In this document: in pieces, positions 58,901 through 64,000 of the stretch
Layout: each line of letters begins with the position of its first letter
Position numbering within the stretch: the stretch's first letter is position 1
From: Chionis minor
Lineage: Eukaryota > Chordata > Aves > Charadriiformes > Chionididae
Length of the DNA: 64,000 bases
Assembly: GCA_013398295.1 (NCBI GenBank)
Contig: VZSF01008168.1
Coordinates: 1 to 64,000 of the forward strand
Direction of reading: 5' to 3'
Notes under the pieces: model-generated
The model's input: only the letters and a program-made list of their open reading frames with translations
The model's database searches: none
Told to the model about the DNA's origin: nothing
Program-made: the position numbers and the translations under genes

Positions 58901-61900
58901 TAGCTTCATTCATACTAGGCCAACAATAGATATTTTTCACAAGTACATAAGTTAAAGTGTGTTAGAAACAGGTATTGATGAAGGAACTTCAGGAAAACGT
59001 AAGCTACGTAATTCTACGCTATGCGGAATAAAATCCAAAACAGGCTCGTGAGCCAGAAACCTAAGGATAATAATATGCAAGTGGTTGATGTCTCTAAGAG
59101 CTTGAACATCATCTTCCAGAATTCAGAAGCCTTGTTAAAACTGAAGATTTAATCTGGTACTGGAGTAGCTGAATTTAACTTGCAAATACAAGTTCAACTC
59201 CTGTGTTTACTGTTGTTCCTGATTTTTCCTCTACTAAACCACAAGGAAACCACTAACTCAGTTAAAGAAAAATACACATCTATATACATACCTCGGCTGC
59301 CTTCTGTAGTCAATAAAAAAACCTGGAGTTCATACCAACTTATTTCAATTTAATCAGTTTAACCAGAATCACATTTACCCCCAAATGCAATAATCTTAAG
59401 AGCCAACTTCTTTGCTACAAACTGTGAAATTTTTACAGCTTTCTAGAGAATCTTCCTGCTTGAAATACTTACCTTCACTAAATATGTTTCAGATCTAGAT
59501 TAAGCTCAGTATTCCATAGAAATAAATTAATTCCTGTATTTAATTTCTATATTAGTGCCAATGAAGTGTAGTTTTACTTCTTTTCCTCTCCCTGTTTTGG
59601 AGAGCATTTAACAAAATAAAAAAGCGTTACAAGCTGCTTTATGAAAAGTTTTAACTTATTTTACTTTAAATTCTTCATGCTAGAGCAGTTTTAACCAATC
59701 ACAGTCTTAACACCTTGCATTTTCAACTAACAGTTTGGAGAACATGCAACCAAATTCAAGTCTCAGGAAGTACCTAGCATCTTCTAACAAGAAAAAAGAA
59801 CATCCCCCAAAAAACACGCCTTCCTGAAGAGTCACGGACAGCATCTAACAACTCAGCATACTCAAACTTGCAGTTACCATCAATCACCTGTACCATTACT
59901 GAAACACCTAAAAAGCTCTACTAAAGAAAATTTCTTTAAAACCACTAAATTTATTGACCTTTAATCTGCCCTTTCTCTCTGACAAACAAGTTTATTAGGA
60001 AGGTTCTACTTTGTGATGTCAGATTTATATAAATACTACCTGCATTTTACTTGTACTAGTTCTACGCAAAACAGAACGAACACCAACCTTAAGTTGTCTT
60101 TAATATTAGCATTTCAGGGCAGTACACCAATGATGCATGCCCCTTTTCCCTTCTCTCAACTGAAATAAAAAAACCTTTATGAAAATTAAAAAACTGTTTG
60201 CAAACGAAACGCATCATACTAGTTGAAAGAGAACAGGGAGACTGCAGGAACCATACGCTCAGCTCAGACAGCAATTCTACAATCTAGGAGAAAAAAAAAA
60301 TTGCCTTCTCAATAGCTTAAAAGAAAAATAAAATTACATGTTCCTCACAAACACATTTGACAGATTAAAAATAGAGGAGGTTCTCACTCCTTTCTTAATT
60401 TTCTTTTGAATTTTTCCAAAGTTTCAAAGCAAATGTGAAAAAATGCTGATTATAGCAAAATTACTCATTACTTTTTTGAATGATACTTCCTAACACTATT
60501 TGCTTTTTGATTAATTACCATTTATACAAGAGCGTTCTTGTCAACCTGCCTCCCTATCAAGGCTTCCACTGCAAAAGTGTTAAAAGATGTCAGAAAAGTT
60601 TGGGCTACACTGCTTTGAGTCAGCAGAAAGAAAAGAGATGGGGCGGGGGGGGGTGTCGTCTTAACTTCTCTTTCAGAATTCCTAAATTTCAAGAGCAACT
60701 AAGATTTTACAGGTCACCAAGGTACAGGATGCACTTTAAGTTAATAATATCTACAACTCTGCATGGATTTAGAAGCACTGTCTATAGTGATCATTTCCAT
60801 TTTTACGTACGGGTACTGTTATGATGGGGAAAAAAAAGGAACAGTAGAGTACTTTACCAATACTAGGTATAGTTAGTTTCCTGGGACAGCTAAATTTCCC
60901 ACCAAGGCCCAACTTCCCAGGGTCTGGATTTTGAAATACCGACAGGCAAAGAAAAAGTACCAGTAGTCACGTTCGCGCTTAAAAAGCAGTGAGGAAATCT
61001 GGCAGTGCAGTAATGAACTTGGGTTTACTACTTAGTTTCAAGTTAGGAAACTTTACCAAGCCACACGACAGAAGTCAGTACCCCAGCAATGACACTTCAA
61101 ACTTGCTAGAAATAACCTTCTGAGGACCACATACCATATTAAGCTTTATCGCCGTAACAGCTTGCCATGTACGTAAGGCCTTCGGTGCGGTCTGTAAGAA
61201 TGCATTTAGGGCTACCTGAATAATCATTCTGATTATTGATTAACCTTGCAGGAGAGATGTTCAATCAGTCCACCTCCACTTAATGCACTTCTATCAGGCA
61301 CCAGCGACACGGCAGACAGCAGCACCCCTCCGTTCTTTACCGCTGCCGGCAACCAGCGGCCCGACGGGGCAGAACGCTGAAGTTACCGCATGAAGCCGCA
61401 GCCTCCGAGAACCGGCCGCGACGCTCACCCGCCGCTAAGAGCAGCGCGCCGAGGGGATCCCGAACGCGTTGAGAGAGGGGTAACTCTACGATAAGGCTAA
61501 AGACCGGCAGCATCCCAGGGGCGGACGCCACCTCTGCCCGCGGCCCGGCGGCGCTACGGGAAGGGCAGCCCCGGCCCCGCCGCATCCCCGCCGGGAGCCG
61601 GCATCCGCGCCCCGTTCAGCCCCGGCTGCCGGAGAGAGCTCCGCCGCCAGCATCGCCCTGCGGAAAAAAACCAAACCAAAACAACACAACAACAACAACA
61701 ACAACAACAAATAAAATACCGCGACCTCGACCCCGCTGGGAGAAAAAGAAAGGGGGGGAAAAAAAAAAAAGCAAGAAGAAGAGACACCCACACGCCTCGG
61801 ATCCCACGAAGATCCCCGCGAAACGCTCCGTCCCTCAGCTCCGAGCTGCCGGCGGCCGCCACTCCTTCCCCGCGTACCTGGCGGCGCCGCCGGCGGCAAT

Positions 61901-62142
61901 ATACCCACGCCGGGCCCGGCCCCTCCGAACCCCGGCCCCTCCCCGGCACCCACCTTTCCCCTCGCTCCGCTCCCTCCGCCGGGGGCGGGGGGTTCCTCCG
62001 CCCTTCTCCCCACCCCCGGCGAGACAGCGCGATGCTCCCGGGAGGAATGAGCCGGCCCGGGCCGCCCCCCGCCCCGCCCCAGGCGGCACCAGGTGAAGCC
62101 CTCAGGGGAAGGGTTGCCGGCGGCAGGTACCCACCCGTCCAT
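10773..62142 (-). CDS. PTBP3: PTBP3 (ROD1) polypyrimidine tract-binding protein 3, complete 15-exon coding region
   Basis: Spliced minus-strand gene. Coding exons in transcript order: 62135-62142, 53363-53396, 35183-35258, 32590-32756, 31563-31709, 27061-27225, 24110-24220, 20946-21126, 17733-17810, 16920-17068, 14270-14303, 13553-13645, 12704-12920, 11580-11657, 10773-10905. They total 1671 nt, 556 residues plus TGA, with compatible phases and GT/AG at all 14 introns. The product is an RNA-binding splicing regulator of the PTB/hnRNP I family that binds UCUU/CU-rich RNA in nucleus and cytoplasm. RRM1 lies at about 58-136, RRM2 at 180-258, RRM3 at 361-437 and RRM4 at 478-553. Assignment to PTBP3 rather than PTBP1/2 rests on the N-terminus MDGVVT, the MASEE-A--MVNYYTP segment in RRM1, the TDNLPNQA segment and the GFAPA-GF linker. 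No frameshift or internal stop was found. Many residues differ from the family pattern (NLS lysines, RNP2 flanks, RRM4 end), so a diverged paralogue or gametolog remains possible. Confidence 0.95.
10906..11579 (-). other. PTBP3 intron 14
   Basis: 674-nt intron. I see no repeat or gene in it. Confidence 0.85.
11580..11657 (-). CDS. PTBP3: PTBP3 exon 14, RRM4 helix 1
   Basis: 78 nt completing Pro487 and encoding [19 protein letters not shown] then KDCKFL, with two bases of Gln513. It corresponds to PPSVTVDDLKNLF...VKAFKFFQ of PTBP3. The acceptor is AAACAG and the donor GTAAGT. Confidence 0.94.
11658..12703 (-). other. PTBP3 intron 13
   Basis: 1046-nt intron. It contains a T15-type run near 12075-12090 and a T7A15 run near 12255-12275. 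No gene is seen. Confidence 0.85.
12704..12920 (-). CDS. PTBP3: PTBP3 exon 13, RRM3 end, RRM3-RRM4 linker, RRM4 start
   Basis: 217 nt, residues 415-486 plus two bases of Pro487. It encodes [21 protein letters not shown], the linker with [19 protein letters not shown], and the RRM4 opening [14 protein letters not shown]. The core motifs are kept, but QLPREGQEDQ of relatives reads [10 protein letters not shown], and KKPGSKNFQN reads [10 protein letters not shown]. The acceptor is GGTTAG and the donor GTGAGT. Confidence 0.95.
13171..13213 (-). repeat. Short CR1-like remnant
   Basis: The stretch has a CATAGAATCA-like start and TTGGAAGAGACCTTCAA, resembling the reverse complement of a CR1 3' end. 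It is very short and diverged. Confidence 0.4.
13249..13306. repeat. Imperfect 22-nt direct repeat pair
   Basis: CTACAGGAAAATTG followed by CACGATGT, and again followed by TATGATGT, 36 nt apart; a third partial copy (CTACAGGAAAAT) is at 13361-13372. No function is apparent. Confidence 0.6.
13553..13645 (-). CDS. PTBP3: PTBP3 exon 12, RRM3 core
   Basis: 93 nt, phase 1/1, residues 384-414 plus one base of Ala415. It encodes [19 protein letters not shown] and then [12 protein letters not shown], containing the RNP1 of RRM3 (KKENALVQM). The Asp of YGDV in relatives is Val388 here. The acceptor is TTTTCACAG and the donor GTACTG. Confidence 0.95.
13646..14269 (-). other. PTBP3 intron 11
   Basis: 624-nt intron between the 34-nt exon 11 and exon 12. 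No repeat or gene is seen. Confidence 0.85.
14270..14303 (-). CDS. PTBP3: PTBP3 exon 11 (34 nt, regulated NMD-type exon)
   Basis: 34 nt encoding [11 protein letters not shown] plus the first base of Gly384, within helix 1 of RRM3. The same 34-nt exon exists in all vertebrate PTBP genes; skipping of PTBP1 exon 11 is an established autoregulatory switch leading to nonsense-mediated decay. The acceptor (GTTTGAACAG) has a poor pyrimidine tract, and a strong one lies 76-99 nt further upstream, with no AG between. Joining exon 10 directly to exon 12 gives a TGA after eight codons. Confidence 0.93.
14304..14402 (-). promoter_or_regulatory. AG-exclusion zone and distal pyrimidine tract upstream of exon 11
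   Basis: On the transcript strand no AG dinucleotide occurs between the acceptor AG (14304-14305) and 14403. A pyrimidine-rich tract with TATCTTTTCCTTTC occupies 14379-14402. This layout implies a distant branch point and overlaps likely PTB binding motifs (UCUU, CUUUC). It is the architecture known for the homologous PTBP1 exon 11, whose skipping feeds back on PTB level. Confidence 0.6.
14406..16919 (-). other. PTBP3 intron 10, upstream part
   Basis: The rest of the intron between exons 10 and 11 (whole intron 14304-16919). AT-rich; I see no gene or recognisable transposon. Conserved splicing enhancers could be present but cannot be identified without alignment. Confidence 0.7.
16920..17068 (-). 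CDS. PTBP3: PTBP3 exon 10, linker and RRM3 start
   Basis: 149 nt, phase 1 in and 0 out, residues 323-372. It encodes [12 protein letters not shown], a Pro/Val-rich linker, then [14 protein letters not shown], the RNP2 strand of RRM3. The acceptor is TTTCCAG and the donor GAA|GTAAGT. The linker ([18 protein letters not shown]) is a few residues longer than in human PTBP3 as I recall it. Confidence 0.94.
17069..17732 (-). other. PTBP3 intron 9
   Basis: 664-nt intron between exon 9 and exon 10. Nothing recognisable. Confidence 0.85.
17733..17810 (-). CDS. PTBP3: PTBP3 exon 9 (78 nt, in-frame cassette), RRM2-RRM3 linker
   Basis: 78 nt, phase 1/1, so it can be skipped without a frame change. It completes Gly297 and encodes [20 protein letters not shown] and onward to VT. 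The 78-nt length and position match PTBP1 exon 9, which is alternatively spliced to change linker length and activity. The N-terminal part (IQNVIF) differs strongly from the APGIIS pattern of relatives, while GFAPA-GF is kept. Confidence 0.9.
17811..20945 (-). other. PTBP3 intron 8
   Basis: 3.1-kb intron. The only evident structure is a small purine-rich tandem repeat at 19291-19313. No gene recognised. Confidence 0.8.
19291..19313 (+). repeat. GGAGGAGAA minisatellite, about 2.5 units
   Basis: Purine-only tandem repeat of a 9-nt unit built from GGA and GAA triplets. Confidence 0.75.
20946..21126 (-). CDS. PTBP3: PTBP3 exon 8, RRM2 end and linker
   Basis: 181 nt, residues 237-296 plus the first base of Gly297. 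It begins [20 protein letters not shown], then [21 protein letters not shown] and PAAYG. Relatives read ALDGQNIYNACCTLRIDF, so this copy has two extra residues (6 bp) between DGQ and CCTL, in the loop before the last strand of RRM2. The reading frame is preserved. The donor is GTAAG. Confidence 0.93.
21504..21918 (+). mobile_element. CR1 LINE, 5'-truncated 3' end
   Basis: Contains the typical CR1 3' segment: CACAAGTCTTAGGAGGAGCA, GAGAAAAGGAGGCTGAGGGG, TGATAGGACAAGA, CATTGGAACAGGCTGCCCAG, GATGATCTTAGGGGTC and the end ATGATTCTATAAAAT. The pieces [16 protein letters not shown] and SDRTRRNG in one frame match the CR1 C-terminal segment. About 415 bp remain, inserted antisense to PTBP3. Confidence 0.9.
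22716..23569 (-). mobile_element. Solo LTR of avian ERVL type
   Basis: Read on the minus strand it begins TGTGGTGGGTTCACCTTGGC and continues with ACACCCACCAAGCTGCTCTC, a very common avian LTR start. The inner part has several CATGGG and GCTGGAGCA-like blocks, and the far end has CTACCACTACCAAAACCTTCC-like sequence before CCAATA. No internal retroviral genes flank it, so it is a solo LTR, in the same orientation as PTBP3. The exact 3' end and target duplication are unclear. Confidence 0.75.
24110..24220 (-). CDS. PTBP3: PTBP3 exon 7, RRM2 core
   Basis: 111 nt, phase 0/0, residues 200-236. It encodes [18 protein letters not shown] and then [19 protein letters not shown], containing the RNP1 of RRM2 ([10 protein letters not shown]). 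The acceptor is CAAAG and the donor GTAATT. It is well conserved except for scattered substitutions. Confidence 0.95.
24221..27060 (-). other. PTBP3 intron 6
   Basis: 2.8-kb AT-rich intron between exons 6 and 7. No repeat family or other gene recognised. Confidence 0.8.
27061..27225 (-). CDS. PTBP3: PTBP3 exon 6, linker and RRM2 start
   Basis: 165 nt, phase 0/0, residues 145-199, acceptor TTTCAG and donor GTAATG. It starts [11 protein letters not shown] (linker helix), passes through a variable Gly/Ala-rich linker, and opens RRM2 with [22 protein letters not shown]. Relatives have VLRIII-ENLFYPVTLEVLHQ here, so the RNP2 flank and the end of helix 1 have changed. Confidence 0.94.
29240..30930 (-). 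mobile_element. CR1 LINE fragment with decayed ORF2
   Basis: About 1.7 kb. Pieces of CR1 ORF2 reverse transcriptase can be read on the minus strand in changing frames: a segment after the endonuclease ([12 protein letters not shown]), the RT motif [14 protein letters not shown] (30.23-30.29 kb), PILFNVFI and [10 protein letters not shown] (29.98-30.10 kb), then the 3' region with [11 protein letters not shown] and GVVKHLNGL. The catalytic FADD motif reads FADN, and frameshifts and stops are frequent, so it is dead. Both ends are truncated or diverged. Confidence 0.9.
31009..31517 (+). mobile_element. Solo LTR of avian ERV (TGTTGTGGTTTAA family)
   Basis: Begins TGTTGTGGTTTAAGCCTGGT, has CTCAGTCACTTCCCCCCAGC with GATGGGGGAGAGAATCAGAA and CAGTTTAATATG, later CCCAACTTCTTGTGC, and ends TCCAAAACCAGGACACA. 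This is the ordinary structure of a widespread avian LTR of about 0.5 kb. It lacks flanking retroviral genes. Orientation was inferred from the TG start and resemblance to the other LTR. Its right end is 45 bp from the donor of PTBP3 exon 5. Confidence 0.8.
31563..31709 (-). CDS. PTBP3: PTBP3 exon 5, RRM1 second half
   Basis: 147 nt, phase 0/0, residues 96-144. It begins with [11 protein letters not shown], completing the RNP1 of RRM1 (KGRSQALLEM), and continues through MVNYYTP and [18 protein letters not shown] to LPNQA. This is the clearest PTBP3-specific block. The donor is GCT|GTAAGT. A solo LTR ends only 45 bp downstream of this exon in the intron. Confidence 0.95.
31710..32589 (-). other. 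PTBP3 intron 4
   Basis: 880-nt AT-rich intron. Nothing recognisable. Confidence 0.85.
32590..32756 (-). CDS. PTBP3: PTBP3 exon 4, NLS second half and RRM1 start
   Basis: 167 nt, phase 1 in and phase 0 out, residues 40-95. It carries EKFKGDR at 45-51, where the second basic cluster of the bipartite NLS (KKFK in relatives) has one lysine replaced by Glu. RRM1 opens with [10 protein letters not shown] (58-66; RNP2 is VLHLRD), followed by [20 protein letters not shown] and LMLKGRSQ. The Lys after LR in relatives is Asp64 here. Both splice sites are canonical. Confidence 0.95.
32757..35182 (-). other. PTBP3 intron 3
   Basis: 2.4-kb intron with several T-runs (for example about 33381-33397 and 33735-33750). 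No gene or transposon recognised. Confidence 0.8.
35183..35258 (-). CDS. PTBP3: PTBP3 exon 3, N-terminal region with alternative start Met32
   Basis: 76 nt between acceptor TTTTTTTAG and donor GTATGC, encoding residues 15-39 plus the first base of Gly40. It reads [19 protein letters not shown] and onward, aligning with the RGSDELLSSG...FTMN pattern of the family. Met32 (codon in FTMN) corresponds to the start of the shorter PTBP3 isoform known in mammals. This segment is expected to be disordered and lies before RRM1. Confidence 0.92.
39419..39880 (+). promoter_or_regulatory. CpG-rich intragenic segment behind a TATATATA box, origin unknown
   Basis: A TATATATA box (39419-39426) is followed by about 400 bp with roughly twenty CpG dinucleotides, against a CpG-poor AT-rich background. 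Overlapping open frames on both strands follow from the GC content and show no family similarity. It could be a small alternative promoter of PTBP3, or the remnant of an LTR or inserted retrocopy; I could not identify TG...CA ends or a known element. Confidence 0.4.
43681..43710 (+). repeat. TA/CA microsatellite
   Basis: Alternating ATATACATATATATATATAC followed by ACACATACAT; a short compound dinucleotide repeat. Confidence 0.8.
45598..46969 (+). mobile_element. CR1 LINE, 5'-truncated, with reverse transcriptase remnant
   Basis: About 1.4 kb, intact at the 3' end (TTCCAACCCTTAAAATTCTG then TGATTCTG). A reading frame at 45600-45944 covers RT motifs [38 protein letters not shown] and [18 protein letters not shown]. 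It then shifts: [17 protein letters not shown] and [11 protein letters not shown] (the FADD motif reads FAGD) are in another frame, then [18 protein letters not shown] in a third. The C-terminal segment with [20 protein letters not shown] and SDRTRGN ends at 46885. Several frameshifts and the altered catalytic motif make it inactive. Confidence 0.93.
47221..47256. other. Perfect 14-bp inverted repeat (hairpin), 8-nt loop
   Basis: ATATAAGTCATTAC (47221-47234) is exactly reverse-complementary to 47243-47256, with loop CATTCACA. Outside a small mismatch, GTGT on the left and ACAC on the right extend the pairing. No transposon family recognised. Confidence 0.85.
48400..49560 (-). mobile_element. 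Decayed ERVL-like pol fragment (RNase H region)
   Basis: On the minus strand, broken reading frames resemble an endogenous retrovirus pol around the RNase H domain: a YTD-type acidic motif in FYTDAS (near 49.08 kb), then WKGALWNP and EGQSNQF in the following segment, and a second TDAW motif near 48.88 kb with tryptophan-spaced sequence after it. Stop codons interrupt every few dozen residues and frame changes are needed to follow it. No LTR flanks it within this intron. It is an old non-functional copy; the family is inferred from motif order and is not certain. Confidence 0.6.
53363..53396 (-). CDS. PTBP3: PTBP3 exon 2 (34 nt), N-terminal peptide
   Basis: Acceptor ATACAG, then 34 nt, then donor GTAGG. 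With exon 1 it encodes [14 protein letters not shown], matching the PTBP3 N-terminus; K14 with the next exon's R15 forms the first half of the bipartite nuclear localisation signal. The 34-nt length means skipping shifts the frame. On the transcript strand the acceptor is preceded by three UCUU motifs and a U-run, with no AG for 115 nt (53399-53513), features of a regulated exon with a distant branch point. Confidence 0.88.
53399..53513 (-). promoter_or_regulatory. 115-nt AG-exclusion zone with UCUU motifs upstream of exon 2
   Basis: On the transcript strand there is no AG between the exon 2 acceptor and 53514. Immediately upstream of the acceptor lies CATCTTCCATCTTCTG then TCTTCGTTTTTTC, three UCUU elements plus a U-run, matching the binding preference of PTB-family proteins. 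This suggests branch-point use far upstream and control by PTB proteins themselves. Confidence 0.55.
57069..57112 (-). repeat. Short CR1-like remnant
   Basis: AGAATTATTTAGGTTGGAAA then AGAACTTTAAGAT resembles the reverse complement of a CR1 3' end. About 45 bp, diverged. Confidence 0.5.
61681..61711 (+). repeat. (AAC)n microsatellite
   Basis: About eight AAC/CAA units followed downstream by an A-run and G-run (61751-61770). It lies in the intron 1 side of the CpG island. Confidence 0.9.
62135..62142 (-). CDS. PTBP3: PTBP3 exon 1 coding part (start codon, MDG)
   Basis: The minus strand reads ATGGACGG followed by the donor GTGGGT, encoding Met-Asp and two bases of Gly. The ATG has a strong context (G at -3, G at +4). 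The first base of exon 2 (T) completes Gly3, giving the family start MDGVV. The exon lies inside the CpG island, as expected for a housekeeping RNA-binding protein promoter. The 5' UTR extends to higher coordinates, but its start cannot be read from the sequence. Confidence 0.88.
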
Positions 62143-62148
62143 GGCAGA

Positions 62149-62171
62149 GGCCGGGGCCGGGGCCGGGGCCN
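62149..62171 (+). repeat. GGGGCC hexanucleotide repeat ending at an ambiguous base
   Basis: Three perfect GGGGCC units plus a partial one (62149-62170) directly followed by N at 62171. It lies 7 nt upstream of the PTBP3 start codon in transcript orientation, so it is in the 5' UTR if transcription starts further upstream. The N suggests sequencing trouble and the true copy number may differ. Confidence 0.8.
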
Positions 62172-62201
62172 ACCCCCGGCCCGGGCGCGCGCGTCCCCTT
62201 G

Positions 62202-62211
62202 GCGCATGCGC
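62202..62211. promoter_or_regulatory. NRF1 binding site
   Basis: GCGCATGCGC, the palindromic consensus for nuclear respiratory factor 1, frequent in CpG-island promoters close to transcription starts. It lies 60 nt upstream of the PTBP3 start codon. Confidence 0.65.
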
Positions 62212-62590
62212 GGTGCGGCGGCCTGTCCCGCCTGCCCTGAGGAGCGGGCGGCCCTGGCCTCGGCGCGGGGTCCTGCCGTCCCGCGGGTGGGCCGGTGCCC
62301 TCCTGGCCCCGCCGGGGGGAGAGGGGCGGAGCAGGCCTCTCGCTGGCGGGGAGGAGAGGTTTCGGGTGGGCCAGCTCCAGGCTGGGTGCTGGGTGCTGGC
62401 CGCCGCTGGCCTGGCGCGTGGCACAGGTTCTCCAGCCTCCGAGCTGGCTGTTGTCTTCCTCAGAGGTGCTCCGCTGTCCTTCCCGCTAGAGCTGGTTGTG
62501 TGGGTTGTAAGTTCACTGGGTCACCGCTGGGACAGTGGGCAGCGGGCTTGAAAAGTGCGCGAGGCCTGGGGAGCGCGGTGCAGAACTGTT

Positions 62591-64000
62591 GAGTAACGCC
62601 CAGCCCTCTCTGGTAACATACACGTATCTGAGGTGGCTGCATGCAGGGTCAGATGAGTTGCTTCTGCATCCTCTTCCCTAAAGGTAGGAGCCCAAGGGGT
62701 GGGAGGTACCGCGGAGACACCAGGCAGCTACCAGATGAGGCATCTGCGCGTCATGAGGCTGGAAGGAAATGTGTTCCTGTAGTTCGTGTCCTGCGTGTCG
62801 CGGACTTGAAGGACTTCCCAGAAATAATCCCTGTTTTCAGCTATGGTGTTAGAGAAATGTCTAGCCTCAATCAAATGGATAAGAGTCACAAGACAGTTCT
62901 TGGCGTTATCTAAGTCCTGTGACTCTGAAAGACTTCAGTGGGGAATAGAGACCTGCCACAGTGTTTGGGATAAAGCTCTTTGTGTTGTGTCTGTGTAGAA
63001 ACATGAGGTATCTGAGGTTTCTTGCATCACTCTTGAGTCATCTAAGAACATAGAAGAGGCAGCCTCAGTGCAAATGGGTTGAGAGTTCTGTATGCTTCAC
63101 ATGACATGGAAGTTACAAGTGGGATAATGATGGGAAGTGTGTATGTGTGAGGGTTAGAGGGGGACAGTGGATAGAAGCAGGGCCCATTGGTCTCTCCACT
63201 AAAACCCTGCCTGGAACAGAAAGGATTAATGTCTACAAGAGCTGTCCTCGTTTTAAGCATGTCAGATTGTGACAGTTGCTTATTTGACTGATGCATAAAA
63301 TCACCTGAAACTAAAAGCTAAAAGGTAGTAAAGGCAAGATAGTATTAGAAGAGGGACAGATCTGTATGTTTCAGAAGCCATTTGCAGGTTGGTGCCCTTA
63401 CAACGTGAATCCTTTCACACAAGGTAGGAGGAGGCTTACGTTAGTATTTGTTCAGCGCCTAACACAATCAGTACATGACAGCATCCTTTGCAGGAAACAA
63501 CGGGGTTTGTTATATTTTTGCATCTCCTGGAGTTTACTCGGTGCAAGACTTAGCCTAGCATACAGGCTTTTGTTGATTACAGTTCCCAATCCTCTCTCCC
63601 TTCAGGTAATGAGAGTATATTTGGCTAGCAAGCACTTCTGGCAGATGATACCTGTATCCATCACCTGCCAGAGGTGATTAGCACTGAATGTGAGATGATG
63701 TCTTTTGAGGTCTGCTATAGAGAGAGCAAGTGGAACGACTGGAGAAGAAGCTAGTAGGTAGCAAGTTGACCAAGTATTTAGCCCAATCCCTGCCTGCATC
63801 AAGGAGCACCTAGGAAAATGAGTGCTTTAAGGTTTGTGGAACTAACACATCAAAATGGAGGACTGAATTTGATCAAAAGCTGTAGATTGAGAGTCCTGCT
63901 ATCTAAAAATAGAATGAAGCTTTTTCAGCTGAAGGTTATGAAGTCTATAGTGGCAAGACACTGCTGTCTCTCAACCTTTTTCTCTTTTCACCCCCTCTAG
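62591..64000. other. Upstream flank of PTBP3, no recognised gene
   Basis: 1.4 kb beyond the CpG island. I looked for the first exon of HSDL2, the upstream neighbour of PTBP3 in mammals, and found no match to its N-terminal dehydrogenase motif. Only short open frames occur. Confidence 0.55.

Larger units (their letters stand above)
53397..62134 (-). other. PTBP3 intron 1 (8.7 kb)
   Basis: Mostly AT-rich with no recognised gene. A CR1-like scrap lies near 57069-57112. The first kilobase downstream of exon 1 belongs to the CpG island. Confidence 0.8.
61310..62590 (-). promoter_or_regulatory. CpG-island promoter of PTBP3
   Basis: About 1.3 kb of GC-rich, CpG-dense sequence in an otherwise AT-rich window, containing the start codon at 62140-62142. 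It includes GC boxes (for example GGGGCGGGG near 61983 and CCCCGCCCC near 62070) and an NRF1 palindrome. No TATA box is evident on the minus strand near the expected start, consistent with dispersed initiation. The exact transcription start is not visible. Confidence 0.85.

Noticed and set aside
10773..62142. PTBP3 as a processed or decayed pseudogene
   Set aside because: All introns are present with canonical sites, phases match and there is no internal stop, so it reads as a functional gene despite its divergence.
61486..62424. Long open frame (312 codons) on the minus strand over the CpG island
   Set aside because: GC-rich sequence has few stops. The translation is low-complexity Pro/Gly/Arg without a family, contains the N, and overlaps the real PTBP3 start in another frame.
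62591..64000. First exon of HSDL2 in divergent orientation
   Set aside because: No match to the short-chain dehydrogenase N-terminus was seen on the plus strand; in mammals the gap to HSDL2 is also large, as I recall.
1..64000. CRISPR arrays, operons or a novel prokaryotic-type system
   Set aside because: The window is vertebrate nuclear DNA with a spliced gene, CR1 elements and LTRs. No regularly spaced repeats or tightly packed ORFs exist.

Overview
The window looks like a piece of a bird genome. It is AT-rich with long introns and sparse repeats. The repeats are avian types: CR1 LINEs (one ending in the ATTCTATG-type tail at the very start), two solo LTRs resembling avian ERVL-type LTRs, and a decayed ERVL-like pol fragment. 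There is no prokaryotic gene organisation, and the only coding signal is spliced.

One gene fills most of the window on the minus strand: PTBP3 (ROD1), the third polypyrimidine-tract-binding protein paralogue. I could place all 15 coding exons, from the ATG in a CpG island (62142) to the stop codon (10773). Every internal junction has GT/AG sites, the phases agree, and the exons sum to 1671 nt (556 codons plus stop), close to my recollection of about 550 residues for the human protein. Four RRM domains are present, so the gene is structurally complete. It nevertheless carries many substitutions at positions I recall as constant across PTBP1/2/3. This suggests faster evolution or a diverged copy, such as a sex-chromosome gametolog or a duplicate; the window alone cannot decide.

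Layout from left to right: 1-9.9 kb holds sequence downstream of PTBP3 or a long 3' UTR, with no other recognisable gene. 10.77-21.13 kb holds exons 15 to 8, including the 34-nt exon 11. 21.5-23.6 kb holds a CR1 fragment and a solo LTR inside intron 7. 24.1-27.2 kb holds exons 7 and 6. 29.2-31.5 kb is a CR1 plus a solo LTR that ends 45 bp from the exon 5 donor. 31.56-35.26 kb holds exons 5 to 3. Intron 2 (18 kb) contains a CpG-rich segment behind a TATATATA box, a third CR1, a perfect hairpin and the pol remnant. Exon 2 (34 nt) is at 53.4 kb. The CpG-island promoter with exon 1 is at 61.3-62.6 kb, and the last 1.4 kb is upstream sequence without a recognised gene.

The most interesting signals are regulatory. 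Both 34-nt exons sit behind very long AG-exclusion zones (about 97 and 115 nt) with pyrimidine or UCUU-rich tracts, the layout of PTB-autoregulated exons. Skipping exon 11 brings in an early stop. Skipping exon 2 turns the main ATG into a 20-codon upstream ORF whose stop overlaps the internal Met32 start codon (ATGA), a ready-made arrangement for producing an N-terminally shortened isoform.
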